From Cotesia glomerata (lineage: Eukaryota > Arthropoda > Insecta > Hymenoptera > Braconidae): a stretch of DNA of 64,000 nt. Under the pieces are notes generated by a model. The model had not been told where the DNA came from. It was given only the letters and a program-made list of their open reading frames with translations, and did no database searches. The translations under genes and the position numbers were made by a program. The DNA lies in the NCBI RefSeq assembly GCF_020080835.1, contig NC_058167.1, positions 7,844,957-7,908,956 on the forward strand, written 5' to 3'. Below, one piece after another: positions 51,601 through 64,000 of this stretch (position 1 is its first letter; each line of letters begins with the position of its first letter).

Positions 51601-54600
51601 TGTTTCCATCACTAATATTTTATTCATCTTCGAAAAAAAATTTATTTGACACGAAGCAAAGCATTTTTTGACAGCAACGAGCCAAATTTGAAACTTAATT
51701 TCGAAGCCACAAAAAATTAGGAGTTAATAGTCAGAGATACAATTAAAAAGTCTCTTTAAAAAAAAAATTAAGAGCGTAAAATTGCTTAAACAAATTTTTC
51801 GACCAATCTATTTGGATAAAAGTGTAAGTCGATTTGTAAACTCAAAAAAAAAAAGTAAGCAAATATATATTTATAACTTTCCGATGAAATCTAAGATACT
51901 TAATTTCGTCGAGTAAATGGTGTGGAAAATCGTTACGTAGTCAGTATTGAATTTCCATAGATAAGAGTCTACATTAAAAAAGGAGAAGGAGAATAGACTC
52001 TCGAGTGTACAGAAAGGACTCGACTGTACAAAAAGCCAGCGAAATTGCGGGCGAATAAAAACGATCTGTCGCAGCAGCTCGAGGGCATCAGACGATTGCC
52101 AGCCAGAGCCTGAACCAGAATGAGGATGAGGGTACGCGGAACAGAGTATCGAAAGTTCCTTATCTTAGTTGCAGAAGACCGAGTTACTGCTGCTTGCTCC
52201 AGGAAGTTCTCGTGAAACATCCTGATAGCGAGAACAGAGTGCAGTTACAATTGTTAATGTGATACATTTCCGTCCGACTTATTTATGTTATCTTACGTTC
52301 ACCTTTACCTTTTTTATTTAATAACTTCTACTGAGCTTTTGATTTTCTCTTTTTTCATCCAAACAGCTGCTGTTTAGTTTATAAATTTATTAATGGTAGT
52401 TTTAATAATAATTTATTGAGGTTTTTGGAAGAACTATCGTGATAAATTATGATGGTTAATTCTGCACGGAAAAGCTCGTGAGAGAAATATTGGGTGGAAG
52501 AGATAATGAGAAATGTGTGCAGATAAATTTATTATTAAATAGTATCACGTACTGAAGGAACTCTTCGGTAGTTTAAATTGTCAGTAAATACGATGTTCAT
52601 TTTACAGTCTGGTTATTTATGATTTATTATTATACAATGCTCTAAATACAAAATTTAGTTTGGAGAACAAGTTCAAACTTTGAAGTATGTTTATCAGGAA
52701 AAATTAAAAGTTTTTAAAATAAAGTGTTGAAGTTTTAAGCAATACTTTAGATTTTTAGCTCGGAATAATTAATTGGAAGGAAATAAATTTTATGCCTGAC
52801 TATTGATTGCTCGTTCTACTTTCGACGTTAAGTTTCGACGTTAAGTTTTAAGGGACTTAACATAAAAAAATATTGATTTTTAAAAATTTTTAATAATTAT
52901 TTTTTATTAATGTATTATTTTCGGTCGGAAAAACATCAAGTTTTTGATTAAAAGTCTGGAAAAATAGCTTGGATGAATAAAAATAGAATTTTATAATGGT
53001 AATGTCGGACATAAAGTACAAGTCTACACAAGATCGAGATAACCCATTGGAGAAAAATAAAAAAAATGTGAAATTGGCACCCGCCTGCACTCTGGGGCAT
53101 AGATAGACTCCTTAAAAAACTGCCTCTCGTCCATCTTAACTCGCTCGCTGACAGAGAAGTACGACCTTGGTGATCATTGTCGTCTCGGCGAATGGAAATA
53201 GAGAATCCAAAAAAAGCTCGCCAACAGAGAAAACTTAAATTGAACGGTATTCCTTCGATGTCGAATGATAAAAAATTCTTATTCCGTTCGTCTGTTTTAT
53301 CGTGTGGTTCCGTGGAAATAAAATCAGAAAAATAAATTTAAAAACCCTCTTGTTTATCTTTCCCATGATATTCAACAGCTTTTTATTCACTCGGATCCTC
53401 TGTTATCTTATGAGACACGTTATCAAATTTAACGACTGAATTTATTTATTCTGTATAACATTTTTTGGACATTTCAATGGAAATTTATCTTGAGATTTCA
53501 TTCTAAAGCTTGGATGAAAATCAATTAAAAAAAAAATGATTAAATTAACATAATGATAATTTGTAATTTGAAGATAAATAAAAAAGCGCGATCTCCGGAG
53601 AGGATCAGAAAAATATTATTCAAATGTCGAGATGGTAAGTAAGAAAGTCGTGGGTTTGTAGTTTAAATGCAGAGTATCAGGGGTGAAGACCCTTTGCGCA
53701 TAAGTTTAGTTTTAACGCCGAGTCAGCGTCACTTCACACTTTTTATTCCGGTGACTATATTATATAGAAAAAAAATACATATATATATAGCAGCTTTTTT
53801 CATGAGATAAGGAGCTCTGATTCCCGATTGTAATGCCAATAAAAAATAATAAGGCTGTCCTTATTTCTTCACTCACTTATTTTTTATTTTTTCTTCCTCG
53901 TAAAATAACAGGATTTGTAAATTGTCAATTGAATATTTTTCCAGCGCATAATACTACTGTAAATATAAAAATAAATTTTATTTTCACGTAAAATTAACTC
54001 TGTAGAATTTTTTGACCCTTTGACTTTTTTATTACTTTAATTAAACAATCTGACGTACTTGTTTTGATCTTTTTAATCAGAGATTTTTATATAAATTAAA
54101 TTTTTTATCAATTTAAAGTGTAAAAACTATTTCCTTACATGAAGTCTAAGAAAATGTCGGTCACGGTATTTTTAAATGGCGGCAACTACTTGACACGAAG
54201 CACAACCGAGACTCGGGAAATCAATTTATCCAAAAAACAAATAATTTCTAATATATAGGAGCAAATAAAATTAAATGACAAGAACATGCGGGAAATTGTG
54301 TCCAGTGATACTGCAGCTCTTGAAAATTGCAATTTTCAGCAATTTAAAGAACCGAGAGTGTTAACGTCGGGCGCCAAAGTGTCTCTCGGTGAATCACTGG
54401 ATCGGCGGAATCTAACCGGGGTAATTTACCGTGAACGATTTACCGTGTCGAACCAGCAATTTTTATCGAGTGGCTATACAAGGTATCGAAGCTACTCGAG
54501 ATCCCCTTCTGTGTCAGTCTCGTCAATCTCGTCTGTCTCGCTCGATGAGAGGTGACACAATAATCGCAATATTGAATATTAAGTAATAAATATTTTAAAA

Positions 54601-57600
54601 ATCTGTTGACGGAGGTGAAATTGCGGCGAAAGGAATAAAGGAAGAGATGAGTGAAGGGAACGCATGTCCTGTGAATGGTAATCTTGTGTTTTACATAAAA
54701 ACACGTCTGCGAATAACAGATGCCAGCTATTGTATATCTACCTCTGACAAAATCTCGACGCTTAGTTTTAAATAAAATTCTGGAAAGGGTAACAATGATA
54801 ATAATAATAAATAATAAAAATATAAAATAGTGTCACTGGGTTGCTGGAATTATGTTTCTGCAATTTTTTACCAGCGTTTACTCTAACATTTTTTTTTTTT
54901 TTTTAAGGTAAACACTTTTGAGCTGTACGAGGGCCTTCTGGCTGCTTTAAATATTAAGATTTTTTTTTAACTTAAATTACTGGTGTACTCTGACGACAAG
55001 TTAATTTTTTATTGCAAGCACATGGAGAGAATTTTTAAATAAAACTAAAAATTTGTAAAGAATTTGAACTTTTAATTTTTAAAAAATTCAGAAAATAAAA
55101 TAGTTGAAATAAAATAAAATAAAATAAACAGAAATTAAAAAAAATTCAATAATCCAGAAATTTATTTAAGTTTAATTCAAAATTATAAAAATGTTAGATA
55201 TAAAAAATGTAAAAAGTAATGTAATAAAGAAGTAGGATTGTTTAAATATCTCATGACAATGAAAACGGTATAATAAAATAAGAATAAAGTTTATAAAGAC
55301 GAGAGGAGAAAAGGAGAAAGTAGCATTCTTCTCGTATTTTAAAGTTAATGAACTGTATAGTAACTTCGAGGAAAAGTTTACTTAATATAGTCACAGAGAA
55401 CTTTTTCTCAGGTCACCTAAACTGGGATGAAGAACTTAAACCCCTGATGGATTTATGTATTATAATTTTAACATTTGCATGTTTTTTAACAAAATTTCCA
55501 GACCTTTTTTTACACACCTCAATCCGCTAAATATTTTATCATTATTATTATTTTTCCGTAGCGTAACCAGCGACGCGAAATTTATACCATCATCTAGGAC
55601 TCGAGCACGAGCATCACGTCCACCGGCTGTGGCCGACGTCCACCATAATTCGTGAATGTGCAGTAATTAATAAAAGAAAAACTTGGAAAACATTTTCCCT
55701 CTCGCACCATACATATATACACAGATAAATACATATAGATGGTACTTTACTCTCTTATCATGACGTTCACTTTCCACTCCAAATCCACTTCTGTCTCCTA
55801 TATCCTCCACAACAAGTAGGATTATCATTCTCTTTTTACTACATCAAAGAGCTATTTTATAATTATAATCCATTATTTATCTAAAATAAATTGCAATTAT
55901 ATATTTTTTTAATTTAATTTAAAAGAAAAAAAATCCTAGATAAGAATTTTTTGACTTAAATTTTGTTAAAATGATCCATTAATTTTTTTTCTTTAATTAA
56001 ATATCAGGTGAAATAAATAAACAATCAGAGAACGAAGAAGCTCAATGTACGAAAGAAATTATCTTCTTTTTAGTACCCGATAAAAAAGTGGTCTATGAGA
56101 AAATGAAATTGTTAAATTTTAACTACCCTCATAAAGCTCTAGAAAAGTAACGCCGTTTCAAAACGACACATAGATAGTAGGTATAACAGTAACTGAAAAT
56201 ATAAATGCTTTTCCATTGTGGTTAACGATATTGAACCATATATTACCATACATATTGATCCGCTAACACTGTGAGAGCTCCAGCGAAGAGCATATTTACA
56301 AAAAACAACTGTCACAAGTCACTAAAATAATAGTTTATTTTTCTTTTGCTTCAGACTCTGAAGCTTTTTTCTATTAGAAACGGTGAATTACGTAAAGAAA
56401 ATAAAGAGTAAGAATAAAAAAGTGTTATAAAACTCTAGACTATTATTCATTTAGTATACTATATTCTTAACGGCTTCACTTTGCTATATTCCGAGTCGTT
56501 TTTATTTTTATTTTATTCTGCTCACAATCCGTTAAAACTTGAGCACACATTTTTGAACCGAGATGAAAGAAAAATATATAGAAAAAAAATTATATACTTT
56601 ATAACTTATACTTTTAAAAAACATTGTTATAATTGAAAGAAAATTTTTTTTTTGCTTAAACACTTCTTTCAAAGAAATGAATATTATGTCAGTCAGAAAA
56701 TTTCGCTATATATTTTTTTTTTTTATTTCTTTTTCATACGTAAAATTGTTACGCCCTAGATATTTTTTTTATTAATTATTTGATAAATGAACATTCAAAT
56801 TTTTTTACGCTTAATAATTTTTACTCAGAATCACTAAAATTAATGGCATCAATATTTGATAATATTCATCATGCGATAAAACGAGAATAGAGTAAATTTA
56901 CCATCGAAAAGCATTAATTAATTAAACCCCAGAATTTATCAACAAAATGAATTGACGATATCAAATTGTTGATAATAACGGTGACGCTTTACGAGATATT
57001 AATTTGCGGTTAAATAATGTTTAATTTTGCTCTACGTTTATACATTTTCACACTGCAATTTCACATTAATCACCGATCATATTTAGAACAAACTAATTTC
57101 ATATCATCAATAATCAATTATTTGTTAAATGTCAACACATTTGTTATCGCAACTATAACTATAATAATTTCAATTTTTGTTTCTGATATTACCAATTTCA
57201 TGAAAAAATATTCCAAAAAACATTGAGTGAGCTTATATTTCAATGAAACAATAAAACTTTCAAATAAATTAAAAAAATCCCGGTCTCGAAATGATGGATA
57301 GTATATAATAATTTCGGATGTTTGTTTAATAATTTATTAAGCCTCATGCATGAGTTGAGTCATTCCGGTGATTGACGGTTCGCAAAAAACGTCAGAGGAT
57401 TCTAAATGACGGACAACAACAACATTTGTCAATATAACGAAATACTTTTTCAGATAATGGATACGTCTGTAAATCTGCACAGCAACAAAACCGTAACATC
57501 TCTATTATATATACATACATGGAACAGAGAATATATACTGGAGGCACATTGCTAGTTCATAGAGCACCGTAAACCCGGAGGCTATATATTCTAGTGAAAC

Positions 57601-57825
57601 AAACTGACGCTCCCCTTCCCGACCTGCGTTAACATGTGGAACACGAAAAATCTGATTGCCTCCACATTTACACACTCTCGAACTTAAATTTAATTTTGTC
57701 ATTCAGCCTACAACTGAAACTCTTTTGAACGATTAATAACATTTATTTGTTCGACAGTTCAAATAAAAGCTCTCGGCATCGAGCTGTTAAAAATTTTTTT
57801 CCATTAAAAAACTTAATACATTAAA
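48655..57825. other. 9.2 kb without recognised gene
   Basis: AT-rich DNA with scattered GC-richer zones at 48870-49270, 51960-52220, 53080-53240, 54150-54560 and 55560-55660. Only the 54258..54552 block has an exon-like outline. I see no transposon ends. Confidence 0.45.
54258..54552 (+). other. Exon-like open block, unrecognised
   Basis: A frame runs open from just after TATATAG at 54257 through an ATG at 54286, for about 98 codons, and stops shortly after a possible AG|GTGACA donor. The protein end is Ser-rich with Arg-Ser pairs (RYRSYSRSPSVSVSSISS). The block is clearly less AT-rich than its surroundings. No family is recognised. It is on the strand opposite the DPP4-like gene, so if real it is another transcript. 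Confidence 0.2.
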
Positions 57826-57910
57826 TTTAACTCTCTAATAGCAAGAGGATTTAGCGATCACGCGCCAGCTGTCGGAAATTTTATGCACTAATTTTATTAC
57901 AAAATTTTTT
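57826..57910 (+). repeat. Dispersed repeat family R1, copy 6
   Basis: TTTAACTCTCTAATAGCAAG, AGGATTTAGCGATCACGCGC, CAGCTGTCGG match the family core. It sits about 50 bases before unit U copy 2. Confidence 0.5.
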
Positions 57911-58863
57911 TACAGGTAAATATTTGTTATTTCTTGAAAAAAAAAATAAATAAAAATATTTAAAAAATTAGGAAAACGGTCGACCCTAAAGGCCATCCCT
58001 GCAACTCTCCGCTCATTCCGTACTTGAGCGCTCAAAATTGAGCTCTTTGAGCTCAAAAATATAATTTTCGTGTCATTTTGAGCTCTCCGAGCTCAAAAGT
58101 CTGATAAAAGTTTAAATAAACCGATTTTGACTGGCTTGCTGACGGTCGACGTGGTTTTTCAATGTTAAGAGCTGATTAGTTTTTGGAATCGATCCGTAAA
58201 GCCGTTTAAAAGTTATTCCAAAGAAACCACATTAAAAAAAAAATTTTCCGTAGTTTTTTGAGATTTCTCAAAATCTACCAGTCCGAATCGGTCCAAATTG
58301 TATTTAAAAATCTAAGTTTGGTCAAGTCCTTTCGAATGGCGCCAACCGCGATGAAATCGGTCGAGCCGTTTAAAAGTTATAAGAGGTTTACATACGGCCA
58401 CACACACACACACACACTGTAAAAAATTTTTTGGACTCGGTGTGGTGTAAATGATTCGGTGTAAAAATTTTTAACCCGGACGGTGTGAAAATCGCACTAA
58501 GTGTAATGTTAAATTTGAACGGTGGGAATCCTAAATTTTACACCACCAAGCGTGTAAATGTATTTCCTGAAAATTTCTCATTAATTAATTAATTTGATTG
58601 TTTAGTTTCAGACTTGTACGATATTAGATTATAAATATGAACATGTAGAAATAAATATTTAAAACTATGTTTTTTTTTATATTATGCTATTTTACCGGGT
58701 AAAATCATTCCAATGTTAATCATAATTAACATCATTGGAAAGTCTGCAACAAGAATGTTAATATTCGTTGTTAAAAATTTATCTAATTATACGGTGGATC
58801 CTATGTTAGAGTCTATTGATAAAAATGCGAATGTTTATAGTGTTAAATACATTTTTAAATATA

Positions 58864-59056
58864 TTTTTAAAGACATAAGCTCATCCCGATGTTACACTTA
58901 TCAAGAATCTTCATTTAAGTACCCACATCATTTTTTCATATATTTATATATATTACATATATGTATATATGAAAAATATATCAAAATGCATGTGAGTACT
59001 CAAAAGAAAGCTCTTGATGAGTGTAACATCGGGATGAGCTTATATCTTTAAAAATA
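58864..59056. mobile_element. Palindromic hairpin element, nested copy 1
   Basis: It is the same palindrome as at 3546: AAGACATAAGCTCATCCCGA at the left, GAGTGTAACATCGGGATGAG at the right, with an AT-rich ATATGTATATATG centre. Arms of about 75 bases pair almost fully. Confidence 0.8.
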
Positions 59057-59091
59057 TCAATAATTACGAAATGACCTTGTATCGTGTGAAT

Positions 59092-59304
59092 TATTGACAT
59101 TTTTACAGATATAAGCTCATCCCGATGTTACACTCATCAAGACCTTTTATTTGAGTACCCTCATGCATTTTGATATATTTTTCATATATACATATATATA
59201 TATATAAATATATAAAATATATGAAAAATTGATGTGGGTACTCAAATGAAAGGTCTTGAGGAATGTAACATCGGGATGAGCTTATGTCTTTAAAAACGTC
59301 AATA
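59092..59304. mobile_element. Palindromic hairpin element, nested copy 2
   Basis: It begins TATTGACATTTTTACAGATA and ends with the complement of TATTGACGTTTTTAAAGACA, showing that the inverted repeats extend beyond the hairpin seen in the other copies. The right flank, to about 59380, matches that of the copy at 3546. Confidence 0.8.
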
Positions 59305-59375
59305 GTTAAAAAAATACAGTGCAATTTAACAAAAGTTATTATTTAAGAAAGCAAAATTTTATTTATTTATAGTTC

Positions 59376-60328
59376 ACAACTCGAGTAAAAATGAAATTAT
59401 TATTTTTTACGGAAAAATAATAAATTTCGTTCGACCGCCGCACCACCGCTGCACGACCGCCGTTTGGCGGACTATTACGCCGCACGCAAAAAATTTACTC
59501 CCCCTTGCGTCGCCGCACTACCGCTGCACCACCGCCGCACCAATGCTAAATCATACCTACAATTTCACAAAAAATGGTATCATAATTAATTTATCACGCA
59601 ATAATTAATTAATAAATAATGCGACTAGAAATCTTTATGTAAGACCTATTGATCAACCTCCTTTTAATCGAATGCCTAATATTAAAAAAAAAAATTTTTT
59701 TTAAATCAGGCCAAAGCACCGCGAAATTATTGATTTTTTTAGTCGTATTGTTGATGTAGATTTTTAATTTTGTCCTCGGGTTGCACAGAAGTGGTACGCC
59801 TATCGAAATACTCTGAAAGAATTTTAAAAATTGAACTGTGATGGGATCCGAACCTGGATCGTCTGCATGGAAGTCTCGAACATTGCCAACTGCACTGCAA
59901 GCCATACTTAACTTAAAAAATTTAGTTAAGCTATTTGAATGATCAACGAATATATTATTTCAATGTATATACCATCAAACAGTGGTATGGTGCGGCGGTG
60001 GTGCAGCGGTGGTGCGGCGGTCGAACGAAATTTATTATTTTTTCGTAAAAATTAATAATTTTATTTTTACCCGGGCGCGTCACAGCTGTGGTGCGGCGGT
60101 GGTGCAGCGGTGGTGCGGCGAATAGAAATTTATTTACTTGTCACGGCGCTGGTGCGGCGGTAGTGCGGCGAATAGATAAATTCTTTACTTGTCACGGCGG
60201 TGGTGCGGCGGTGATACGGCACTTGTAAAATAACCAAAATTTTCACAGCTGTAGTGCAGCGGTGGTGCGGCGCTTAAAAAGCCGTGCAGCGGTGGTGCGG
60301 CGCAATTCTGTTTTTACTCGGGAAGTCA
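59376..60328. repeat. GC-rich CGGCGGTGGTGC repeat cluster
   Basis: Units of the type GTGCGGCGGTGGTGCAGCGG occur many times. At 59435-59545 they are in reverse orientation (CCGCCGCACCACCGCTGCAC) and at 59990-60305 forward. The outer left segment CGAGTAAAAATGAAATTATT with the following ATTTCGTTCGACCG has an inverted partner at 59990-60075. Several forward units alternate with GAATAGAAATTTATTTACTT spacers. The cluster interrupts sequence that is continuous at 3790-3830. Confidence 0.75.
59836..59907 (-). mobile_element. Second tRNA-like SINE head
   Basis: On the minus strand from 59907, GTATGGCTTGCAGTGCAGTT followed later by GGTTCGGATCCCATCACAG resembles A and B boxes. The following sequence runs to an A/T-rich end near 59640. 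It differs from the SINE at 30606. The two tRNA ends do not pair into a normal acceptor stem. Confidence 0.5.
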
Positions 60329-60722
60329 CGGCAGTCACATAGAGACTGCAAGGTTGCTAGTAATAGTTATTAAATTTTCAAAGTTATGATTATGAACAAT
60401 AACAATAACAATAACACGGAATAGTGGAAAACATTAAATTACACCGTGTTAAATTTACACGAGTGAAAATTTCACACGGAGGAAATTTTACACCGACATT
60501 TCACGCTTACACGGCGGTGTAAAAGTCCCTGGGTCCAACTTTACACCGAAATTTTTTACAGTGTACAGATATACGGACATCATCGTGGAAACATTCGGGG
60601 AAGCTTCCTAGGACCTCAAAACATCAAGATCCACTGAAAACCCGATTTTCGAAAAACGGGGTGAAACTAATAACTTCCCAACTTTTGAAAATTTTCAATT
60701 TTCTTAGCGGGAAGTTAAAAAT

Positions 60723-63700
60723 AAATAAAAAGATTTAACAAAAACATCCGTTAGAGGATTGATGACTCCAGTGGTTACGAAACAAATACTCGCCGTTTGT
60801 ATCAGAAGAAAGCCCTTTGGCCCTTTGTGAGCTTCCAGGATCCGGGCACGTCTCTTCCTGTAATCTTTCGACATCCATCTGACGGCTAAGACCAACAGAC
60901 ACAAGACACTAGACAATCCCTAAGAAGTTTTATCACATTTCTCTTACTCTCTTTTATATTAGTAGCGATTCTTCCGGCTGGGTCTTTCATTCCGGTCCCT
61001 TTGTTCGCCGACGCTAAAATATTGCGACACCTCAAGTATTGACAGCTTCTATAAGTGTAATTTTAGTTCTGACAATATAAATAAGTATCAATAACGACTA
61101 AATTTGATCAATATAATTTTAATTTAATTAAATTGGAATTGAAAGATAATTTTTCAGAGTGAAAAATTAATCAGCCGGTTGGTTATCGACCAAAAATTAG
61201 CATCTTGGCAGAGCAAACTGGAGCGAGCTTTCGAACCGTTTAACGTAACTCTCTAATTGCCTTTACAATTAATCATCAACCACCGGCATTGGTATAATTG
61301 ATCGATGGTAATTCGTTTTCGTAGAAGTGAGTGCGTTCGCCACACATCAAACCGCTCTACTAGGGAACAGTATTTTTCCTCCTCTCCAATTCACTAATCG
61401 ATTTACTTTTTTATTTTTTTGGTTAATTAATACCTCGAGCATTTAGTCGGTAAATTTGTTCCTATAATTATAATTAATTGCTCGGTAGTCAGTAGTTTAA
61501 TGGAATATAAATATAAATCAATAGCACTCAAGTCTACTTAAAAGTTAACGAATTGCTACTAATTACCAGACGAGGACTGCCGATAGCGGACAAAGAATAA
61601 ACTTTCAAGAAATAAGCGATGCAAAGTTTCTGGTTCCGCATCAAGCAATTATTCATTTTTATTTTCTTTGACATTTAATGGATTTTAAAACTAATTTTCT
61701 GACCTCCTTCTTGGAAGATAATATCGACTATTATTTATTAAATAGTTGATGCGCAGATTAGGACATTGATTTGATGCAACGCGTGACATTTATACGCTTT
61801 TCCTGAATTTTATAAAATACTCGCTAATATGTTACGGCTGTAACATTAATTGAATGCAGCTTTGACGCTTTAAATATTTGATTTTCCGAGAGTTCAGTTA
61901 AGTCTTTGCTTAAAGTTATCTATTATTCGACTTTTCACTTTATAAAGAAGCTAGATTCAATATTTAGCTTCTGCATTTCAGATATTTGATGTTTGCTTCT
62001 GTGAAAGAAAAATTATATCAAATATATATATTATTCATCATTAATTTATTTTCAATATACATTTTTTTAATGGACATCTAACGACCCATGTAGAAATTTC
62101 AGATAATAATTACATTGCCAACATTTGACAGTTAATAAACAGATGAAATAGTTTGAAATTAGTGGAGTCAAAGGCCAGGACAATTAATCATTGAAGAGAC
62201 ATTCCAATTAGTATTTCCTGCGGAACGATTAGTCGATAGTCGAGCGCAAGGGCTGCTTTGATAAACGCACAAACATGCGTCAGTGTTCTGGGTATTGCAA
62301 GCTGTTGGCTCTGTTAATGTGAGCCATGACCTAGAAACGGTGACGACGCGTTACACTCCACTGCTGCCTGTAGGAGAACTTCAGTAGCTGGCTGGAATTA
62401 TTGTCAGCCTGGATGACCAGTGAAAAATGATCATTGAGCATGATTGTTCAAGCTCCGATTGATGCTACCAATTACTTGTTCTGAGGTCACCAACTGCACC
62501 AGTTTCATCAATAGCTTTATGATCATGATCATTATTGAGTCCTCGAAGAGAGAAGAATCTTGATGAAGACCTGCACAGGTTAATGCAATCTTGCTGACAA
62601 TCAAACTATTGTAATCCTGATGTGTCATCTCCATCATAGTTTGCTATCTTTTGTAAGAGGATAACTATTTCTATTGCTATTGGTCGTGGTAGTGATACTA
62701 GCTTAGTTATAGAAGTGGTAGTAGTTCTCCTGATGCTATCAAAGATCTTCTCTGGCATTAAACTCCAATAGATGGTAAAATCGATACCCATTGAAATGCA
62801 TAGCGGAAAGTTTGTTTCATGCGCTATTTGTTCATCTTATCGATTTTAATTTCATCACGTATTATATGAGTATTTTAACTAACTTTTATTTAAACTCTTC
62901 TTCTTTTTCTTCAAAGATTTACTTGCTGCTCCGGATAAATATATTGGAGTTCAGAAATCTTTATTGGTTTTATATTTAATAAATGTTTCAGCCCAAAAGT
63001 ACTTATGATAACTTTTTTAATTAATTTTACAACTTTATAGCTTTGAAAATTATTATTTAGGCCTTGATGGCGACGAAAATGATTAATATTAAATTTTAAC
63101 AAATTGATTCACACTAATAGGATTTGTTAATATTCAACAAACTAATCTCTTAGTTTAGAAGTGAATTTAATAATAGTTTGATGGAATAGCCGATGTAACG
63201 AAAACCTAAACCCGATTTAACGAAAACCAATATGTCGAACTGATCAAATGTTGAGGTAATCCCTCAAAAAGCAGAAAGGTCACCAGATAAGTCACGAGCC
63301 AGTGAGTTTCCAAAATAAGAACAACCAGAATAGAATCTAATAAACTTCTCGAAACCGACTGGCTTATTATCTGTCTCGAGATTTTTCCAAGGTTCTGCTG
63401 TTTCTCAACGAACTCAGAGCTGGACTTGCTCTAAAAACCAAACCAAAGATAATAGCTCCTGCTCAATTGCGTTAGTGACGCTACAAGTCTCCGGAATTGG
63501 ACCTAAGCGCCTTATACCTTATACCTTGTACTTTCGTCCTTTTAACTAAAGATCTTTGATTTCTGTGATCCAGAGGTACGTGACCCAGAAACTGGAGCCG
63601 GAAACTATTCATAGTTATGGTTCTACTCTAACTCACGTAATTACTGTGTTATAGTGCGACACCGGGCGTAATCGCATTACCCCTTGCTCTGTGTTCTGTG

Positions 63701-64000
63701 TTCTATACATTGATCGTCGCATTATGTCAAAATTTCGGGCATTACGACTAAACTAGAAGCAACAATGAATATTACAACGGAGGGCAAAATCACTGCGCCA
63801 GACATTTTGTTGAATTGTCATATCAGATATAACAGTAACTGGATGACATTTGCTGGGCTGTCAAATCGCCGAGTTCGAAAAGGTGAGGGGAGCTGTGACG
63901 TTCCAGTGTGTGCAACCGATGTTAGTGGTTACACCCAAATGTCCTTGTGTGTATTCCCATGGTAGTTTCCACTAAGCGACACGCTACACTACGATACTAT
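60723..64000. other. 3.3 kb without recognised gene
   Basis: AT-rich DNA with GC-richer parts at 60830-61050, 62190-62420 and 63280-63960. Frames at 60704..60916, 62431..62791 (both minus) and 63765..63965 (plus) were examined; none is recognised or has a clear exon outline. Confidence 0.45.

Larger units (their letters stand above)
58414..60564. mobile_element. CGGTGTAAA-rich inverted-repeat element inserted in unit U
   Basis: The ends are ACACTGTAAAAAATTTTTTG at the left and its complement ...AAATTTTTTACAGTGT at the right. Both subterminal zones (58430-58560 and 60415-60555) carry several CGGTGTAAA, ACACCG and GTGTAAAT motifs in opposite orientation, a typical transposase-binding layout. 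The interior is filled by other repeats. The CA-rich left flank hides the target duplication. Confidence 0.75.
57960..60722 (+). repeat. Interspersed unit U, copy 2, with nested insertions
   Basis: The left part 57960..58413 matches copy 1 (AATTAGGAAAACGGTCGACC, two GAGCTC hairpins, AAATCGGTCGAGCCGTT, short CA run). The right part, 60565..60722, resumes (ATATACGGACATCATCG) and ends CTTAGCGGGAAGTTAAAAAT. About 2.15 kb of other elements lie between. Confidence 0.75.

Noticed and set aside
58713..59324. Frames of 112 and 73 codons ending ECNIGMSLYL
   Set aside because: They arise from the palindromic hairpin repeats, which are open on either strand by symmetry; the same peptide appears at each copy.
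60704..60916. Candidate first exon of the DPP4-like gene on the minus strand, including an alternative 50-codon frame from an ATG near 60870
   Set aside because: No donor in phase 0 is present to join exon A, and the frame runs into the end of unit U.

Overview
The window is AT-rich eukaryotic nuclear DNA, very probably from an insect and most likely a hymenopteran such as a parasitoid wasp. That placement is inference: the one recognisable gene reads most like the hymenopteran 'venom dipeptidyl peptidase 4' group. It has no bacterial-style gene packing, CRISPR array, rRNA gene or functional tRNA gene that I can see. Nearly all short open frames are chance frames in AT-rich or repeat DNA.

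One gene is supported strongly. On the minus strand, eight coding exons between 4327 and 35967 join, with every splice phase matching, into 431 codons plus two bases of a type II membrane protein of the S9B dipeptidyl-peptidase family (DPP4/DPP10/omega). The piece covers the end of the cytoplasmic tail, the transmembrane anchor and much of the beta-propeller, including the DWVYEEEVF segment that holds the Glu-Glu substrate-binding motif of DPP4. The catalytic alpha/beta-hydrolase domain would lie beyond position 1, so activity cannot be judged. The codons before the first exon seen, if any, lie above 35967 and were not found. One 53-base exon (16407..16459) is easy to miss but is required by frame and homology.

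Introns run from 292 bases to 11.6 kb and carry many transposon remnants: a TA-flanked terminal-inverted-repeat element (808..1567), an apparent non-LTR 3' tail (2727..3300), a palindromic hairpin element (about 3546..3717), a divergent TA-flanked element (18964..20039), a TTAA-flanked piggyBac-type element (25613..26348), and a repeated palindrome-plus-unique unit (20878..21903 and 29784..31504), whose second copy is broken by a tRNA-derived SINE.

The 28 kb above 35967 shows no convincing protein gene. It is either the long first intron and promoter region of the same gene or intergenic DNA. It holds an 888-base element with inverted repeats of about 265 bases (46507..47394), a CACAG-ended element (48433..48654), and two copies of a larger interspersed unit ending in an AACTTCCCGC-type motif (47401..48359 and 57960..60722). 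The second copy is the most striking structure in the window: a nest in which the large unit is split by a CGGTGTAAA-rich element, which holds two palindromic hairpin elements and a GC-rich CGGCGGTGGTGC repeat cluster, which holds a second tRNA-like SINE. An unoccupied relative of one nesting junction survives near 3798.

I found no clear new protein system. The value of the window lies in the split DPP4-like gene and in the repeat families whose boundaries can be read directly.
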